Shown one piece after another: positions 7,336 through 14,563 of a DNA stretch of 64,000 nt. The DNA comes from Clostridia bacterium. Lineage in GTDB: Bacteria > Bacillota > Clostridia > Lachnospirales > Lachnospiraceae. The notes below the pieces were generated by a model. That model did not search any database. It saw nothing but the letters and a program-made list of their open reading frames with translations, and was not told the DNA's origin. Positions within the stretch are counted from its first letter, which is position 1. Every line of letters begins with the position of its first letter. Made by a program: the position numbers and the translations under genes. The stretch lies in contig CAJTFE010000025.1 in NCBI GenBank assembly GCA_910575725.1, positions 1 through 64,000 on the forward strand. Reading direction: 5' to 3'.

Positions 7336-7593
7336 ATTAAAATCTATTGGAACAAAGAAAGCAACTCCAAAAACCTAATCGGTCAAAGGGTTATGGAACT
7401 GCGGACGGAAAGAAAGCTATCCCAGAAAGCTCTTGCCGAACAGCTCCAGCTTGCCGGATATGAATTTAGCGACCTGACTGTTTTACGGATTGAAAAGGGA
7501 ACAAGGTTTGTCCCGGATTATGAAGTGGTAGCTCTGGCAGAGTTCTTCCATGTATCCTGTGAATACCTCTTAGGTGTACAGGACAAAAAATAA
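7336..7593 (+). CDS. Small XRE regulator, probable ATT start
   Basis: This is a Cro/C1-family protein with motif order NLIGQRVMELRTE, LSQKALAEQL and a 'SCEYLLGV' C-terminus. The first ATG (7393) would remove the conserved start of the HTH domain (KNLIGQRV). The open frame continues upstream without ATG, GTG or TTG to a stop at 7330-7332. An ATT at 7336 with GGTAGG just before it would give an 85-residue protein. If ATG is used, the product is 66 residues. It probably regulates its own operon or the divergent gene. The family is sure; the start is inferred. Confidence 0.7.
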   Translation: MKIYWNKESNSKNLIGQRVMELRTERKLSQKALAEQLQLAGYEFSDLTVLRIEKGTRFVPDYEVVALAEFFHVSCEYLLGVQDKK

Positions 7594-7635
7594 GCAGCAA
7601 TCTGTTGTTGTATCACAGACTGCTGCTTAAATTTT
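7592..7635. terminator. Bidirectional terminator
   Basis: A strong stem with AAGCAGCA (7592-7599) and TGCTGCTT (7621-7628) arms plus an inner TCTGT/ACAGA extension is followed by TAAATTTTT. It serves the plus-strand HTH gene and the convergent minus-strand winged-helix gene. Confidence 0.7.
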
Positions 7636-8074
7636 TGTTAAACCGATAGCCAATGCCCCATACGGTCTGTATGTAAAGCGGCTTGCCCGGATTATCCTCT
7701 ATTTTCTCCCTTATATGGCGGATATGGCTCATAACAATATTGTAATCGCCGGAATATGGTTCCTGCCAGACAATATCATAAATCTGCTCTTTGCTGAATA
7801 CACGCCCCCTATTTTTAGCAAGTAACAAAAGTATTTCAAATTCTATTTTTGTCAGAGCAACTTCATTTCCTTTTAAAAGCACCTGATACCTCTCTGGAAT
7901 AATTGTCAGTCCTTCAAAAGATAATCGCTCTGAATCTGCTCTTTCACAAGGCACTTGGTTTACTTGGTATCCACTTTCAGACAACAGATGCACCAACTTT
8001 CTATACAGTTCCTCATCTGTATTGTCTAAATGGAGGAAAAACACCTCACCCAACGTATCACCCCCAACACTCAT
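7613..8074 (-). CDS. Orphan OmpR-type winged-helix protein
   Basis: This 153-residue protein has a C-terminal OmpR/PhoB DNA-binding domain (about 65-150: 'ALTKIEFEILLLLAKNRGRV', then 'SHIRHIREKIEDN' and 'IQTVWGIGYRF'). It has no receiver domain: the N-terminal 60 residues lack the phosphoacceptor Asp pocket. The start is taken as the ATG at 8074, 11 bp after the kinase stop codon, because the earlier TTG lies inside the kinase gene. It is the last gene of a response regulator/ABC/kinase operon. A second orphan of the same build is at 57856-58284. It may be an alternative or antagonist regulator at the same promoters. Confidence 0.75.
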   Translation of the reverse strand: MSVGGDTLGEVFFLHLDNTDEELYRKLVHLLSESGYQVNQVPCERADSERLSFEGLTIIPERYQVLLKGNEVALTKIEFEILLLLAKNRGRVFSKEQIYDIVWQEPYSGDYNIVMSHIRHIREKIEDNPGKPLYIQTVWGIGYRFNKNLSSSL

Positions 8075-8084
8075 TATAGGTGTT

Positions 8085-8978
8085 TTATGCCCTACATAAT
8101 AATAAATTAACAATTAACTTGTTATCTTCTAAACTGGCTGAAACACCACCCTTCATTTTTTCTGAAAGTAATTTCACGATATATAACCCCAATCCTGAAT
8201 TAGATTGACTGCGTGATAAATCGGCTGTATAAAACTTTTCAAACAGCTTTTCAATCTCTAGCTCATCTCTATATCCTTCCTCTATCAAATTTTGAAATCT
8301 AACCTCTACCATATCTGTATTTACGATTTCAACCTCAAATTTCTTTATACCATATCGTATTGCATTCGAAGTCAAATTCGTAATAATACGTCTGAGCATA
8401 ATTTCATCTGCCATTACATAAGTTGCTGTATTTAAAGACCGGACATTCGGAATGATTCCTTTCTCTTCAAATTGTTCTGTGAAAGACAGTACAGTATCCG
8501 CTAATATATTATCCAGATTTACTTTAATCAAGACTGGAGCATTACTCTCATCTTCCAAAAGCGAAATACTATAAAAGTCATTGATAAGTGTTTGTAAATA
8601 CTTGCCTCTTGATATGGAAATTTCTAAATACTCTTTTTGCTCATCCGTTAAACAAGTCTTCTGCAACAGTTGTAAATATCCTGTCATAGATGTAAGTGGT
8701 GTTCGCAAATCATGAGAAATATTTGAAATGGATTCCTTTAAATGTTTTTCCTTTTTTAAAATTGAAGATTTAATATCCCTTTGATAAGCCTGATGACGGT
8801 TAATCTCAGCGGCAAGTTCTGTTAAATCCTTATCTATAAAAGCAACCTCTATTAGTTTTTCTACACCTGTGGAACATTCTTGTAATTGCTCTCGTACACA
8901 GCGTATTTCTCTTTTCAGGAGAAAAAGGGAAATAGCAAGACCAATACACAAAACAACTAATATAATAATGATTGACAT
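8085..8978 (-). CDS. Sensor histidine kinase
   Basis: This 297-residue kinase has one N-terminal membrane helix (about 1-22), a short linker without a large extracellular sensor, a dimerization and phosphotransfer helix with SHDLRTPLTS (His near 92), an N box (NLTSNAIRYG) and a G box (SGLGLYIV). Lack of an outside sensor is typical of kinases that sense through a partner ABC transporter. It lies downstream of an ABC ATPase and permease and would pair with the response regulator at 10755-11441. The natural signal is probably a cell-wall-active peptide, by family analogy. Confidence 0.87.
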   Translation of the reverse strand: MSIIIILVVLCIGLAISLFLLKREIRCVREQLQECSTGVEKLIEVAFIDKDLTELAAEINRHQAYQRDIKSSILKKEKHLKESISNISHDLRTPLTSMTGYLQLLQKTCLTDEQKEYLEISISRGKYLQTLINDFYSISLLEDESNAPVLIKVNLDNILADTVLSFTEQFEEKGIIPNVRSLNTATYVMADEIMLRRIITNLTSNAIRYGIKKFEVEIVNTDMVEVRFQNLIEEGYRDELEIEKLFEKFYTADLSRSQSNSGLGLYIVKLLSEKMKGGVSASLEDNKLIVNLLLCRA

Positions 8979-8997
8979 ACTATCCCCCCACTTTTTA

Positions 8998-9750
8998 TTA
9001 TTTTATTTCCGTATTAGAGAAAAAGTAACCACTTAAAGTAATCGAAATAAAAATTGTAATGCAGGACGATAGAAATACAATCAATATAGTAGATATCGAA
9101 AGGTTATCGTTTACAATATACTTTAGCTGTGACAATGTGGAATACTCAAATAATCTCCCCACCAAATCAATCTTTTTTCCAATCGTGCTGTCTATAACTG
9201 AAAAAAGTATGGGAAAAGCAAAGCATACACATATTGTTTTGGGAATATCCTTACATAAAAAGGCAAAGCATACATAAATACTTGCTGTTCCTATATTTAA
9301 AACAATTCCCAAAAAAGAAACACGAAGAAGGTATAAAACCTCCTGCATATTAAATAAATCTCCCCACCCAAATTTTATCGTGTGAATCAGGCACACTGTA
9401 ACCGGATATAATAACATGATAAAACCTGCGCTAATACAAAATACAAACGCTTTAGAAAAAATAATGTCTAAACGTCTATGCCCTTTAGATAGCTCCGCCT
9501 GTATTGTTCTATTAGAAAAATCTGAACCGATATAAAACCCCGAAAAAGCAGCAATCACAAATAACATAAAAATATCCTGAAAAGCATTTGCAAAGCTATC
9601 TCTGCCCCTTACTGGATTTCCCGGCTCTGTTAATAAATTTATCTCCGAATACGCACTGAAAGCAGAAATTGCCATCACAACCATAACTAAAACAATAATT
9701 ATTTTCTGCCGTCTAAGTTTAAAAAGTTCTGTCTTTATTAAGTTAAACAT
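8998..9750 (-). CDS. ABC-2 type transporter permease
   Basis: This 250-residue membrane protein has about six hydrophobic segments. It starts MFNLIKTELFKLRRQK, the usual beginning of ABC-2/lantibiotic-immunity permeases, and carries the SDFSNRTIQAELSKG motif between helices 2 and 3. It overlaps the ATPase gene upstream by 8 bp, so the two form one transporter. Expected role: export or removal of a membrane- or wall-targeting peptide such as a lantibiotic or bacitracin. The exact substrate cannot be told. Confidence 0.83.
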   Translation of the reverse strand: MFNLIKTELFKLRRQKIIIVLVMVVMAISAFSAYSEINLLTEPGNPVRGRDSFANAFQDIFMLFVIAAFSGFYIGSDFSNRTIQAELSKGHRRLDIIFSKAFVFCISAGFIMLLYPVTVCLIHTIKFGWGDLFNMQEVLYLLRVSFLGIVLNIGTASIYVCFAFLCKDIPKTICVCFAFPILFSVIDSTIGKKIDLVGRLFEYSTLSQLKYIVNDNLSISTILIVFLSSCITIFISITLSGYFFSNTEIK

Positions 9751-10666
9751 TTCCCATTCCCCCTATGGTATTGATAAAATAGTCTTCCAGATTATCCCCT
9801 GCTAATCCTATATTTTTAATAGACAGTTTCTGTTCATTTAAGGCAAGAATCACCTTTTGCATATCATCAATATAATCATATAATTGTATTGACTGATCTG
9901 GCATAACTTTATAATTCCTTGTATTCAAAACACGTTCCAGTGCCATTGCCGCCCTTGAAACATCATCCACAAGTATAAATATATGTTTTTTACAACATTC
10001 GTCTAACCGCTCTTTTGAAATTTCTTTTATAATTTTTCCATGATGAAGAAAAATATAATTTGTTGCAAGCTGATAAAGCTCACTCAAAATATGACTTGAT
10101 ACCAATATGGTTAATTGTTTCTCATAGGCAAGTTTTTTTAGTAGTTCTCGGATTTCTACCATACTGACCGGATCTAATCCGTTTGTCGGCTCGTCAAGCA
10201 TTAAAAATTCCGGCTCCCCCAATAATGTAGCTGCAATCCCTAACCGCTGTTTCATACCTAATGAAAAGTTCTGTACCTTTTTCTTTCCAGTATCATGAAG
10301 TCCCACAATTTTCAGACAATCTTCAACTACATTTTTATTCGGTATACCCTGTGCAATCCTCATAGCTTCTAAATTATCACGAGCTGTCATATATGGGTAA
10401 AGAGCTGGATATTCTATCATGCACCCCATACGCTTTCTTTGTTTTTCCAATTCTTTTTTCTGTGTTTTCCCAAATAATATAATATCTCCGCTGTCCGGCA
10501 AAGACAATCCGGAAACCAATCGCATAAACGTAGTCTTGCCAGCTCCGTTTTGACCGATAAACCCATAGATACGCCCTTTTTGAATCGTTATATCTACATG
10601 GTCAAGTGCTACCATATTCGCATATTTTTTTGTAAGCCCTATCGTCTGTAAAATATAATCATTCAC
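9743..10666 (-). CDS. ABC transporter ATPase (BcrA/lantibiotic type)
   Basis: This 307-residue ATPase has Walker A GQNGAGKTT (near 38-46), signature FSLGMKQR (near 136), Walker B FLMLDEPTNGLD (near 158) and the H-loop SSHILSEL. The C-terminal 90 residues match the extension of BcrA-like ATPases. Translation probably starts at the GTG at 10666, which has AAAGGAGGGA upstream. It works with the permease at 8998-9750. A -10-like TATAAT lies in the 10667-10754 gap, so it may also have its own promoter besides read-through from the response regulator. Confidence 0.88.
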   Translation of the reverse strand: MNDYILQTIGLTKKYANMVALDHVDITIQKGRIYGFIGQNGAGKTTFMRLVSGLSLPDSGDIILFGKTQKKELEKQRKRMGCMIEYPALYPYMTARDNLEAMRIAQGIPNKNVVEDCLKIVGLHDTGKKKVQNFSLGMKQRLGIAATLLGEPEFLMLDEPTNGLDPVSMVEIRELLKKLAYEKQLTILVSSHILSELYQLATNYIFLHHGKIIKEISKERLDECCKKHIFILVDDVSRAAMALERVLNTRNYKVMPDQSIQLYDYIDDMQKVILALNEQKLSIKNIGLAGDNLEDYFINTIGGMGNV

Positions 10667-10754
10667 TTTTTCGTTCCCTCCTTTTCTTTGATAGCATAAT
10701 TATAAATGCCAAATCTAAAGAAAACCTTACGAAAACTTATCATAAAGCTAAGTA

Positions 10755-11441
10755 TTATTTTGCCAGACGGTAGCCTAATCCCCATAATGTTTCTATATAT
10801 TCCTCATTGGGATTTACCTTTTTCAACTTGTGTCGCAAGCGGCTGATATGGACATTTAAAGTATTGTCATCAATGGTATATTCTTCATTCCATATACTTT
10901 CAAATAAATTTGCTTTTGAAAAAACCTTTTGCGGTTGTAATAAGAATAGTTCCAATATTTTCATTTCTGTTGCTGTCAAAGTAATTTCCTGTCCGTCCAC
11001 ATACACTTGCTTTGCAGCCTTATCAAACTCTATATCTTTAAACACTAATTTTTGACTTTGATCAACTACATTCAACTGATTCCGGCGCAAATTTGCTTCT
11101 ATTCTGGCAATCACCTCATCAATATCAAATGGTTTCGTTATATAATCATCTGCGCCAAGTCGAAGCAAATCTATCTTACTTTGTGTGGTTTCCTTTGCTG
11201 ATATAACAAGCACAGGAATATTCGAGAATGTCCTTAATTCTTTCAGCAAGGCATCTCCACTTTTATATGGCAACATAATATCCAACAACACCATTTCAAA
11301 TTCTTCATTTTTTAACATCTCCAGTCCATGTATTCCTGTATAAGCTGATTTTGATAAATAGCCATTACTTCTTAATGACTGACACAGCAAATGGTTAATT
11401 TCTTTGTCATCCTCTATAACTAATATGTTATTATTTGCCAT
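10755..11441 (-). CDS. OmpR-family response regulator
   Basis: This 228-residue protein has a receiver domain (about 1-120: acidic pair EDD near residue 10, phosphoacceptor Asp in LLDIMLP, Ser in VISAKE, Lys in DYITKPF) and a winged-helix output domain (about 130-228: 'LTATEMKILELFL', 'HISRLRHKLKKV', 'ETLWGLGYRL'). The start is the ATG at 11441, 2 bp after the upstream gene's stop, with AAAGGA nearby. It should be phosphorylated by the kinase at 8085-8978 and switch on the ABC genes. Confidence 0.9.
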   Translation of the reverse strand: MANNNILVIEDDKEINHLLCQSLRSNGYLSKSAYTGIHGLEMLKNEEFEMVLLDIMLPYKSGDALLKELRTFSNIPVLVISAKETTQSKIDLLRLGADDYITKPFDIDEVIARIEANLRRNQLNVVDQSQKLVFKDIEFDKAAKQVYVDGQEITLTATEMKILELFLLQPQKVFSKANLFESIWNEEYTIDDNTLNVHISRLRHKLKKVNPNEEYIETLWGLGYRLAK

Positions 11442-11443
11442 AA

Positions 11444-11626
11444 TTATTTTTCCTTTCCAACGCATCTGCGTTTATCAACGGGCTTTTCCGCATTTCTAGG
11501 TATCAACCACATTCTTCCAACCTTCATTAAATCAGGTACTCTTTCCTCAGAGCACAATTTTTGTATTCTTCGTTCAGATATTCCCCATTTTTTCGATGCT
11601 TCCTGCACAGTCATATACTCAAACAC
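11444..11626 (-). CDS. Small HTH (excisionase-like) protein
   Basis: This 60-residue protein has a MerR/excisionase-type helix-turn-helix (MTVQEASKKWGISERRIQKL) followed by 'GRMWLIPRNAEKP', a familiar wing motif. It starts at GTG 11626 with GGGAGGGG upstream. It is the first gene of the two-component/ABC operon, transcribed from a near-consensus promoter. Proteins of this type act either as recombination directionality factors or as small DNA-binding regulators; here, ahead of a resistance operon, a regulator is more likely. Confidence 0.75.
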   Translation of the reverse strand: MFEYMTVQEASKKWGISERRIQKLCSEERVPDLMKVGRMWLIPRNAEKPVDKRRCVGKEK

Positions 11627-11657
11627 TATTACCCCTCCCTTTAGCCTTACTTTATAT

Positions 11658-11686
11658 AGTATAGTCGTTCAAACGAATAATGTCAA
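11658..11686 (-). promoter_or_regulatory. Near-consensus promoter with dyad operator
   Basis: On the minus strand a perfect -35 TTGACA (11681-11686) and TATACT (11658-11663) have a 17-bp spacer. The dyad TCGTT-CA-AACGA (11665-11676) lies within the spacer. It drives the operon of the small HTH gene, response regulator, transporter and kinase. Confidence 0.75.
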
Positions 11687-11702
11687 GAAAAAATCAAAAT
11701 AT

Positions 11703-11824
11703 CGACACACCCTCCGGGAGTGTCGAAAGACAAGAATAGCAAGCACTGCCCATGTCCGGACACATGGGCGAAATTCCCCATACTTCCCTACCGTCCGTAT
11801 GATGAAATTTCCATAGGGAAGTAT
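11703..11824 (+). other. Candidate oriT of mobilization module 1
   Basis: Three successive inverted repeats precede mobC: CGACAC/GTGTCG (11703-11725), GCCCATGT/ACATGGGC (11748-11769) and a perfect 11-bp pair ATACTTCCCTA/TAGGGAAGTAT (11780-11790, 11814-11824). Hairpin clusters directly upstream of a relaxosome accessory gene are typical of transfer origins. The nick site is not assigned. Confidence 0.5.
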
Positions 11825-11868
11825 CCCTAACCCTCTTTGGTTTTCTTTGCGTTTTTCTCCGCAAGTCC

Positions 11869-11897
11869 TTGACCTTCCCCCGCAGATTTGCTACAAT
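11869..11897 (+). promoter_or_regulatory. Promoter of mobC-relaxase operon 1
   Basis: TTGACC (11869-11874) and TACAAT (11892-11897) are separated by 17 bp, about 115 bp upstream of mobC and beside the candidate oriT, as is common for self-regulated mob operons. Confidence 0.6.
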
Positions 11898-12011
11898 AAC
11901 ACATGGATAATTCTATCCAAAACAACTGAACAGACACGAAACCAGACTGTTGTAAACCGGACAAGTTACAGCAGTTTTTTTATGCCCAAATTTAGAAAGG
12001 ACGATGTAAAA

Positions 12012-12353
12012 ATGGCAAACAGGACACGCACCAACCGGAATGAATTTCACTTGAATGACAAGGAGCAGTACATCCTTGACGAGAAGTTTAAGCTGTCCGG
12101 CATGAAAAGCAAATCGGCTTTTATCCGGAAGCTGATTCTATACGGATATGTCTATGACGTGGATTACAGTTTTTTACGGGAATACAATACGGAGCTTGGA
12201 CGGATCAGTTCAAGTCTGAACCAGATTGCGAAAAGAATTAACAGCACAAATCACATCTATCAGGAAGATATGGACGAAGTAAAGGAGTTGATGAAACAGG
12301 TATGGCAATCACAAAAATCCATGCTATCACAGCAACCGTTGATAAAGCGGTAG
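12012..12353 (+). CDS. mobC: MobC-like relaxosome protein 1
   Basis: This 113-residue protein has a MobC/ribbon-helix-helix accessory-protein pattern: basic N-terminus (MANRTRTNRNEFHL), 'SGMKSKSAFIRKLILYGYV' and 'LGRISSSLNQIAKRIN', the last being the hallmark of MobC proteins. It helps the relaxase open oriT. I use the ATG at 12012 because GGACGATG lies just before it and the sequence upstream is not conserved-looking. It overlaps the relaxase gene by 52 bp in another frame, a usual coupling in mob operons. Confidence 0.85.
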   Translation: MANRTRTNRNEFHLNDKEQYILDEKFKLSGMKSKSAFIRKLILYGYVYDVDYSFLREYNTELGRISSSLNQIAKRINSTNHIYQEDMDEVKELMKQVWQSQKSMLSQQPLIKR

Positions 12354-13675
12354 CCTACATATGCAACCCGGACAAAACAGACGGAAGCATCTACATTTCT
12401 TCTTACGCCTGTGCGCCGGAAACCGCAGCAATTGACTTCAAATATACCTTAGACCACTGTCGGGAAAACAGCCCCAATAAAGCCTATCATCTGATACAGG
12501 CTTTTGCTCCCGGTGAGGTCAGCTTTGACGAAGCGCACCAGATCGGGAAGGAACTTGCGGACAAGGTTTTAGAGGGGAAATATTCTTATGTTGTCACTAC
12601 CCACATTGATAAAGGTCACGTCCATAACCATATCATTTTCTGTGCCGCAGACAACATAGAACATGACAAATACCACGACTGTAAGCAGACTTATTACCGC
12701 ATCAGAAAATTGAGTGACGAGCTGTGCAGCGAGCATAATCTTTCCGTCATTATCCCCGGTGGGGAGCGTGGGAAAAAATACAACGAATGGCAGGCGGACA
12801 AGAACAGCGCCGCATGGAAAACAGAGATAAGGAAAGACATCAACGCCGCCATAAAATCATCCTCAACTTACGAAGAATTTCTGCTCCTGATGCGGGCAAA
12901 AGGCTATGAGATAAAAGGAGAAACTTTTGGGGAAGATGCCCTCAAATTTATCTCCTTCCGTCCACTCGGCAAAGACCGTTTTGTGCGTGGCAGCATCAAG
13001 TCACTCGGAAAGGAATACACAAAGGAGCGCATCAAAGAACGGATTGAACTGAAACGGGAACGGAAGGCAGTTATCCCGAAAAGGGATTACGCAAATAAGA
13101 GATTGATTGACACCTCTGATGAGAAATTCCAGAACAGTCCGGGGCTGCAGAGGTGGGCGGCGGTAGAGAATTTAAAGATTGCGGCACAGGCATATAATGA
13201 AGCTGGCTCTATAAAAGAACTGGAACAGAAAATCGCCACCACAGCCGCCACCGGGAAGGAAGCAAAGCAGACTGTCCGCAAGCTGGAGAACCGCATCAAA
13301 GACCTTGCGGAAATCATCAAATATGCGGAGCAGTACAAGGCAAATAAAGCGTATCATACCGCCTATAAGAAGTCCAAAAATCCCGACGCTTATTTCCGTA
13401 AGCATGAGAGCCAGATCATCCTTTATGGCGGCGCAAGGCGTATGCTGGAGCAGACGGGCATCCCCTTAAAAGGCTTGAACATCGACAAGCTGAAAGCGGA
13501 GTATCAGGAGCTGACCGCACAGAAAAAAGAACTGACCGCCACATACAAAAACTGTGAAAAAGAGCTAAAATCTCTGAACCGGAAACTGGAGAACCTGAAC
13601 CAGTATTTAGGGCGCACAGAACCGCCAAAAAACGCACAGGAACAACCAGACCGGGATAATAACCCTGCCCGGTAA
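12302..13675 (+). CDS. MOBP-like relaxase 1
   Basis: This 457-residue relaxase/mobilization nuclease nicks oriT and stays bound to the 5' end. The N-terminal catalytic domain (about 1-200) has a tyrosine-rich start (VAYICNPDKT), a 'YHLIQAFAPGEVS' segment and the metal-binding histidine motif HIDKGHVHNHIIF (near 102-114). The C-terminus is a long Lys/Glu-rich coiled coil (about 310-450). A second, different relaxase is at 55515-57155 on the other strand. Both look intact. Length and motifs match relaxases of mobilizable transposons in Clostridia. Confidence 0.88.
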   Translation: MAITKIHAITATVDKAVAYICNPDKTDGSIYISSYACAPETAAIDFKYTLDHCRENSPNKAYHLIQAFAPGEVSFDEAHQIGKELADKVLEGKYSYVVTTHIDKGHVHNHIIFCAADNIEHDKYHDCKQTYYRIRKLSDELCSEHNLSVIIPGGERGKKYNEWQADKNSAAWKTEIRKDINAAIKSSSTYEEFLLLMRAKGYEIKGETFGEDALKFISFRPLGKDRFVRGSIKSLGKEYTKERIKERIELKRERKAVIPKRDYANKRLIDTSDEKFQNSPGLQRWAAVENLKIAAQAYNEAGSIKELEQKIATTAATGKEAKQTVRKLENRIKDLAEIIKYAEQYKANKAYHTAYKKSKNPDAYFRKHESQIILYGGARRMLEQTGIPLKGLNIDKLKAEYQELTAQKKELTATYKNCEKELKSLNRKLENLNQYLGRTEPPKNAQEQPDRDNNPAR

Positions 13676-13722
13676 TATCCAGCCCCGAAAAGGCTTTAAA
13701 AGCAAAAAAAGCATCGTGGACA

Positions 13723-13848
13723 GTGTGCATAACTCCCCATTCCGCTATGGACAACACTGTTTGCAGGATGTGGAAAAGCAAAAGCAGCTTTCCCACATCC
13801 TGCAAACAGTGTTGCCCACAGCTCCATAAGACAGGGAGTTATACACAC
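13723..13848. repeat. 126-bp cruciform with DnaA-box-like sites, copy 1
   Basis: This is a nested palindrome just after relaxase 1. Outer arms 13723-13737 and 13834-13848 match at 14 of 15 positions. Inner arms 13753-13773 and 13793-13813 match over 21 of 21, with a 19-nt loop. The outer arms contain TTATGCACA (minus strand) and TTATACACA (plus), both fitting the DnaA-box pattern TTATNCACA. A homologous copy on the opposite strand is at 62029-62154. It may be a single-strand origin or DnaA-bound element. Confidence 0.7.
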
Positions 13849-14007
13849 TGCCCACAATGCCGAAGGCGGCGGAATCCCACCCATTTCTTCCTACCTTGTT
13901 ATAAAAAACAAAAAAATTCCTTGCAGACAAGACCATATTCCTGTAATATAGTCTACAAATCCGCAAAAAAATAGGAGCGCCGAAGCACCCCCATTTCCTA
14001 AACCCTC

Positions 14008-14036
14008 TTGCAAAATTCGCAGTGTTGGTTTATAAT
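14008..14036 (+). promoter_or_regulatory. Promoter of antisense RNA
   Basis: TTGCAA (14008-14013) and a perfect TATAAT (14031-14036) have a 17-bp spacer. No open frame follows; a hairpin terminator lies about 110 bp downstream. This is the pattern of a small RNA gene. Confidence 0.7.
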
Positions 14037-14042
14037 CATCTT

Positions 14043-14158
14043 AGAAGCCGGAGGATTCTAGCATGTCCGACGGTTGTTCAATCGGAAACAATAATCAGTT
14101 TAAAAAACAAACGGATTACAGGCTATCCCCTATTGGCAGTAGAGGATAGCCTTTTCCG
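14043..14158 (+). ncRNA. Putative antitoxin antisense RNA
   Basis: The predicted transcript of about 110 nt starts near 14043 and ends at the hairpin GGCTATCC/GGATAGCC (14121-14128, 14144-14151) followed by TTTT. Its 3' end is antisense to the downstream portion of the toxin mRNA coming from the other strand. Convergent overlapping RNAs are how txpA/RatA and bsrG/SR4 loci of Bacillus subtilis are built. The ends are estimated from the promoter and terminator. Confidence 0.6.
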
Positions 14159-14242
14159 TTACTTGCGGTTGTGTTTATTGTCTATGTATGTCAAGGCTGC
14201 AAAAATCACCAGCACCAACGTAAGCACTTCTAACGTATTCAT
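14159..14242 (-). CDS. Small hydrophobic type I toxin-like peptide
   Basis: This 27-residue peptide has a strong AAAGGAGG ribosome site 7 bp before the ATG. It consists of one hydrophobic helix (VLTLVLVIFAALTYI, about residues 6-20) and a charged tail ending NKHNRK. This is the form of short membrane toxins of type I systems ('putative holin-like toxin' in Firmicutes). The mRNA would be convergent with the antisense RNA at 14043-14158, sharing a hairpin. It probably stabilises the element. The peptide is too short for normal gene callers. Toxicity is inference. Confidence 0.68.
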   Translation of the reverse strand: MNTLEVLTLVLVIFAALTYIDNKHNRK

Positions 14243-14313
14243 ACCGACCTCCTTTCCGTTTCCAGAAAGGACAACCGCAGACTATCCCTACTCGCTCTAA
14301 TCTGACTAAGAGA

Positions 14314-14319
14314 ATTATA
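14314..14319 (-). promoter_or_regulatory. Extended -10 promoter of toxin mRNA
   Basis: TGCTATAAT on the minus strand (TATAAT at 14314-14319) is an extended -10 element about 70 bp upstream of the toxin start. The -35 region is weak, as is usual with extended -10 promoters. Confidence 0.5.
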
Positions 14320-14359
14320 GCACGTTATGTCGAATAATGCTATAAAAGATTTGCGTTAA

Positions 14360-14563
14360 TCACTCCGCCGCTTCCAATGCCACCTCTGCAAATTCCGCAT
14401 CGCTCATGGCTTCCAGTTTCCCCAAGACCTGTCCGGCAAGCTCCATCATATCGCTGTCCTGTATGTGGGGGATCACGTTCTGTATGTCTGCAATCATGCC
14501 CGTCCTGTCCTGCCCCTCAAACACACACATCAAATTGATTTCTTCCACTGTAAATTTATCCAT
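14360..14563 (-). CDS. TTRAP-family transfer-assisting protein
   Basis: This 67-residue acidic protein has 'MDKFTVEEINLMCVF', 'RTGMIADIQNVIPHI' and 'MMELAGQVLGKLEAMSDAEF', the pattern of the 'transposon-transfer assisting protein' family found in Tn1549/CTn backbones. Its ATG at 14563 lies inside the end of the methylase-like gene (8-bp overlap) with AGGAGAGGGAG upstream, so translation is coupled. Its biochemical role is not established. It is the last gene of the minus-strand backbone. Confidence 0.83.
   Translation of the reverse strand: MDKFTVEEINLMCVFEGQDRTGMIADIQNVIPHIQDSDMMELAGQVLGKLEAMSDAEFAEVALEAAE

Larger units (their letters stand above)
13849..14158. other. Gap with antisense RNA gene
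   Basis: No protein gene is convincing here. The left part continues the cruciform-flank homology (to about 13882), and the right part holds the promoter and body of the putative antitoxin RNA listed separately. Confidence 0.5.

Noticed and set aside
13696-13966. Short cysteine-rich protein frames across the cruciform
   Set aside because: Several frames on both strands cross the palindrome, but none has a ribosome site and the conservation between copies follows DNA pairing, not codons.
14022-14300. A plus-strand protein of 92 residues
   Set aside because: It overlaps a well-supported minus-strand toxin peptide and the antisense RNA, and has no ribosome binding site.
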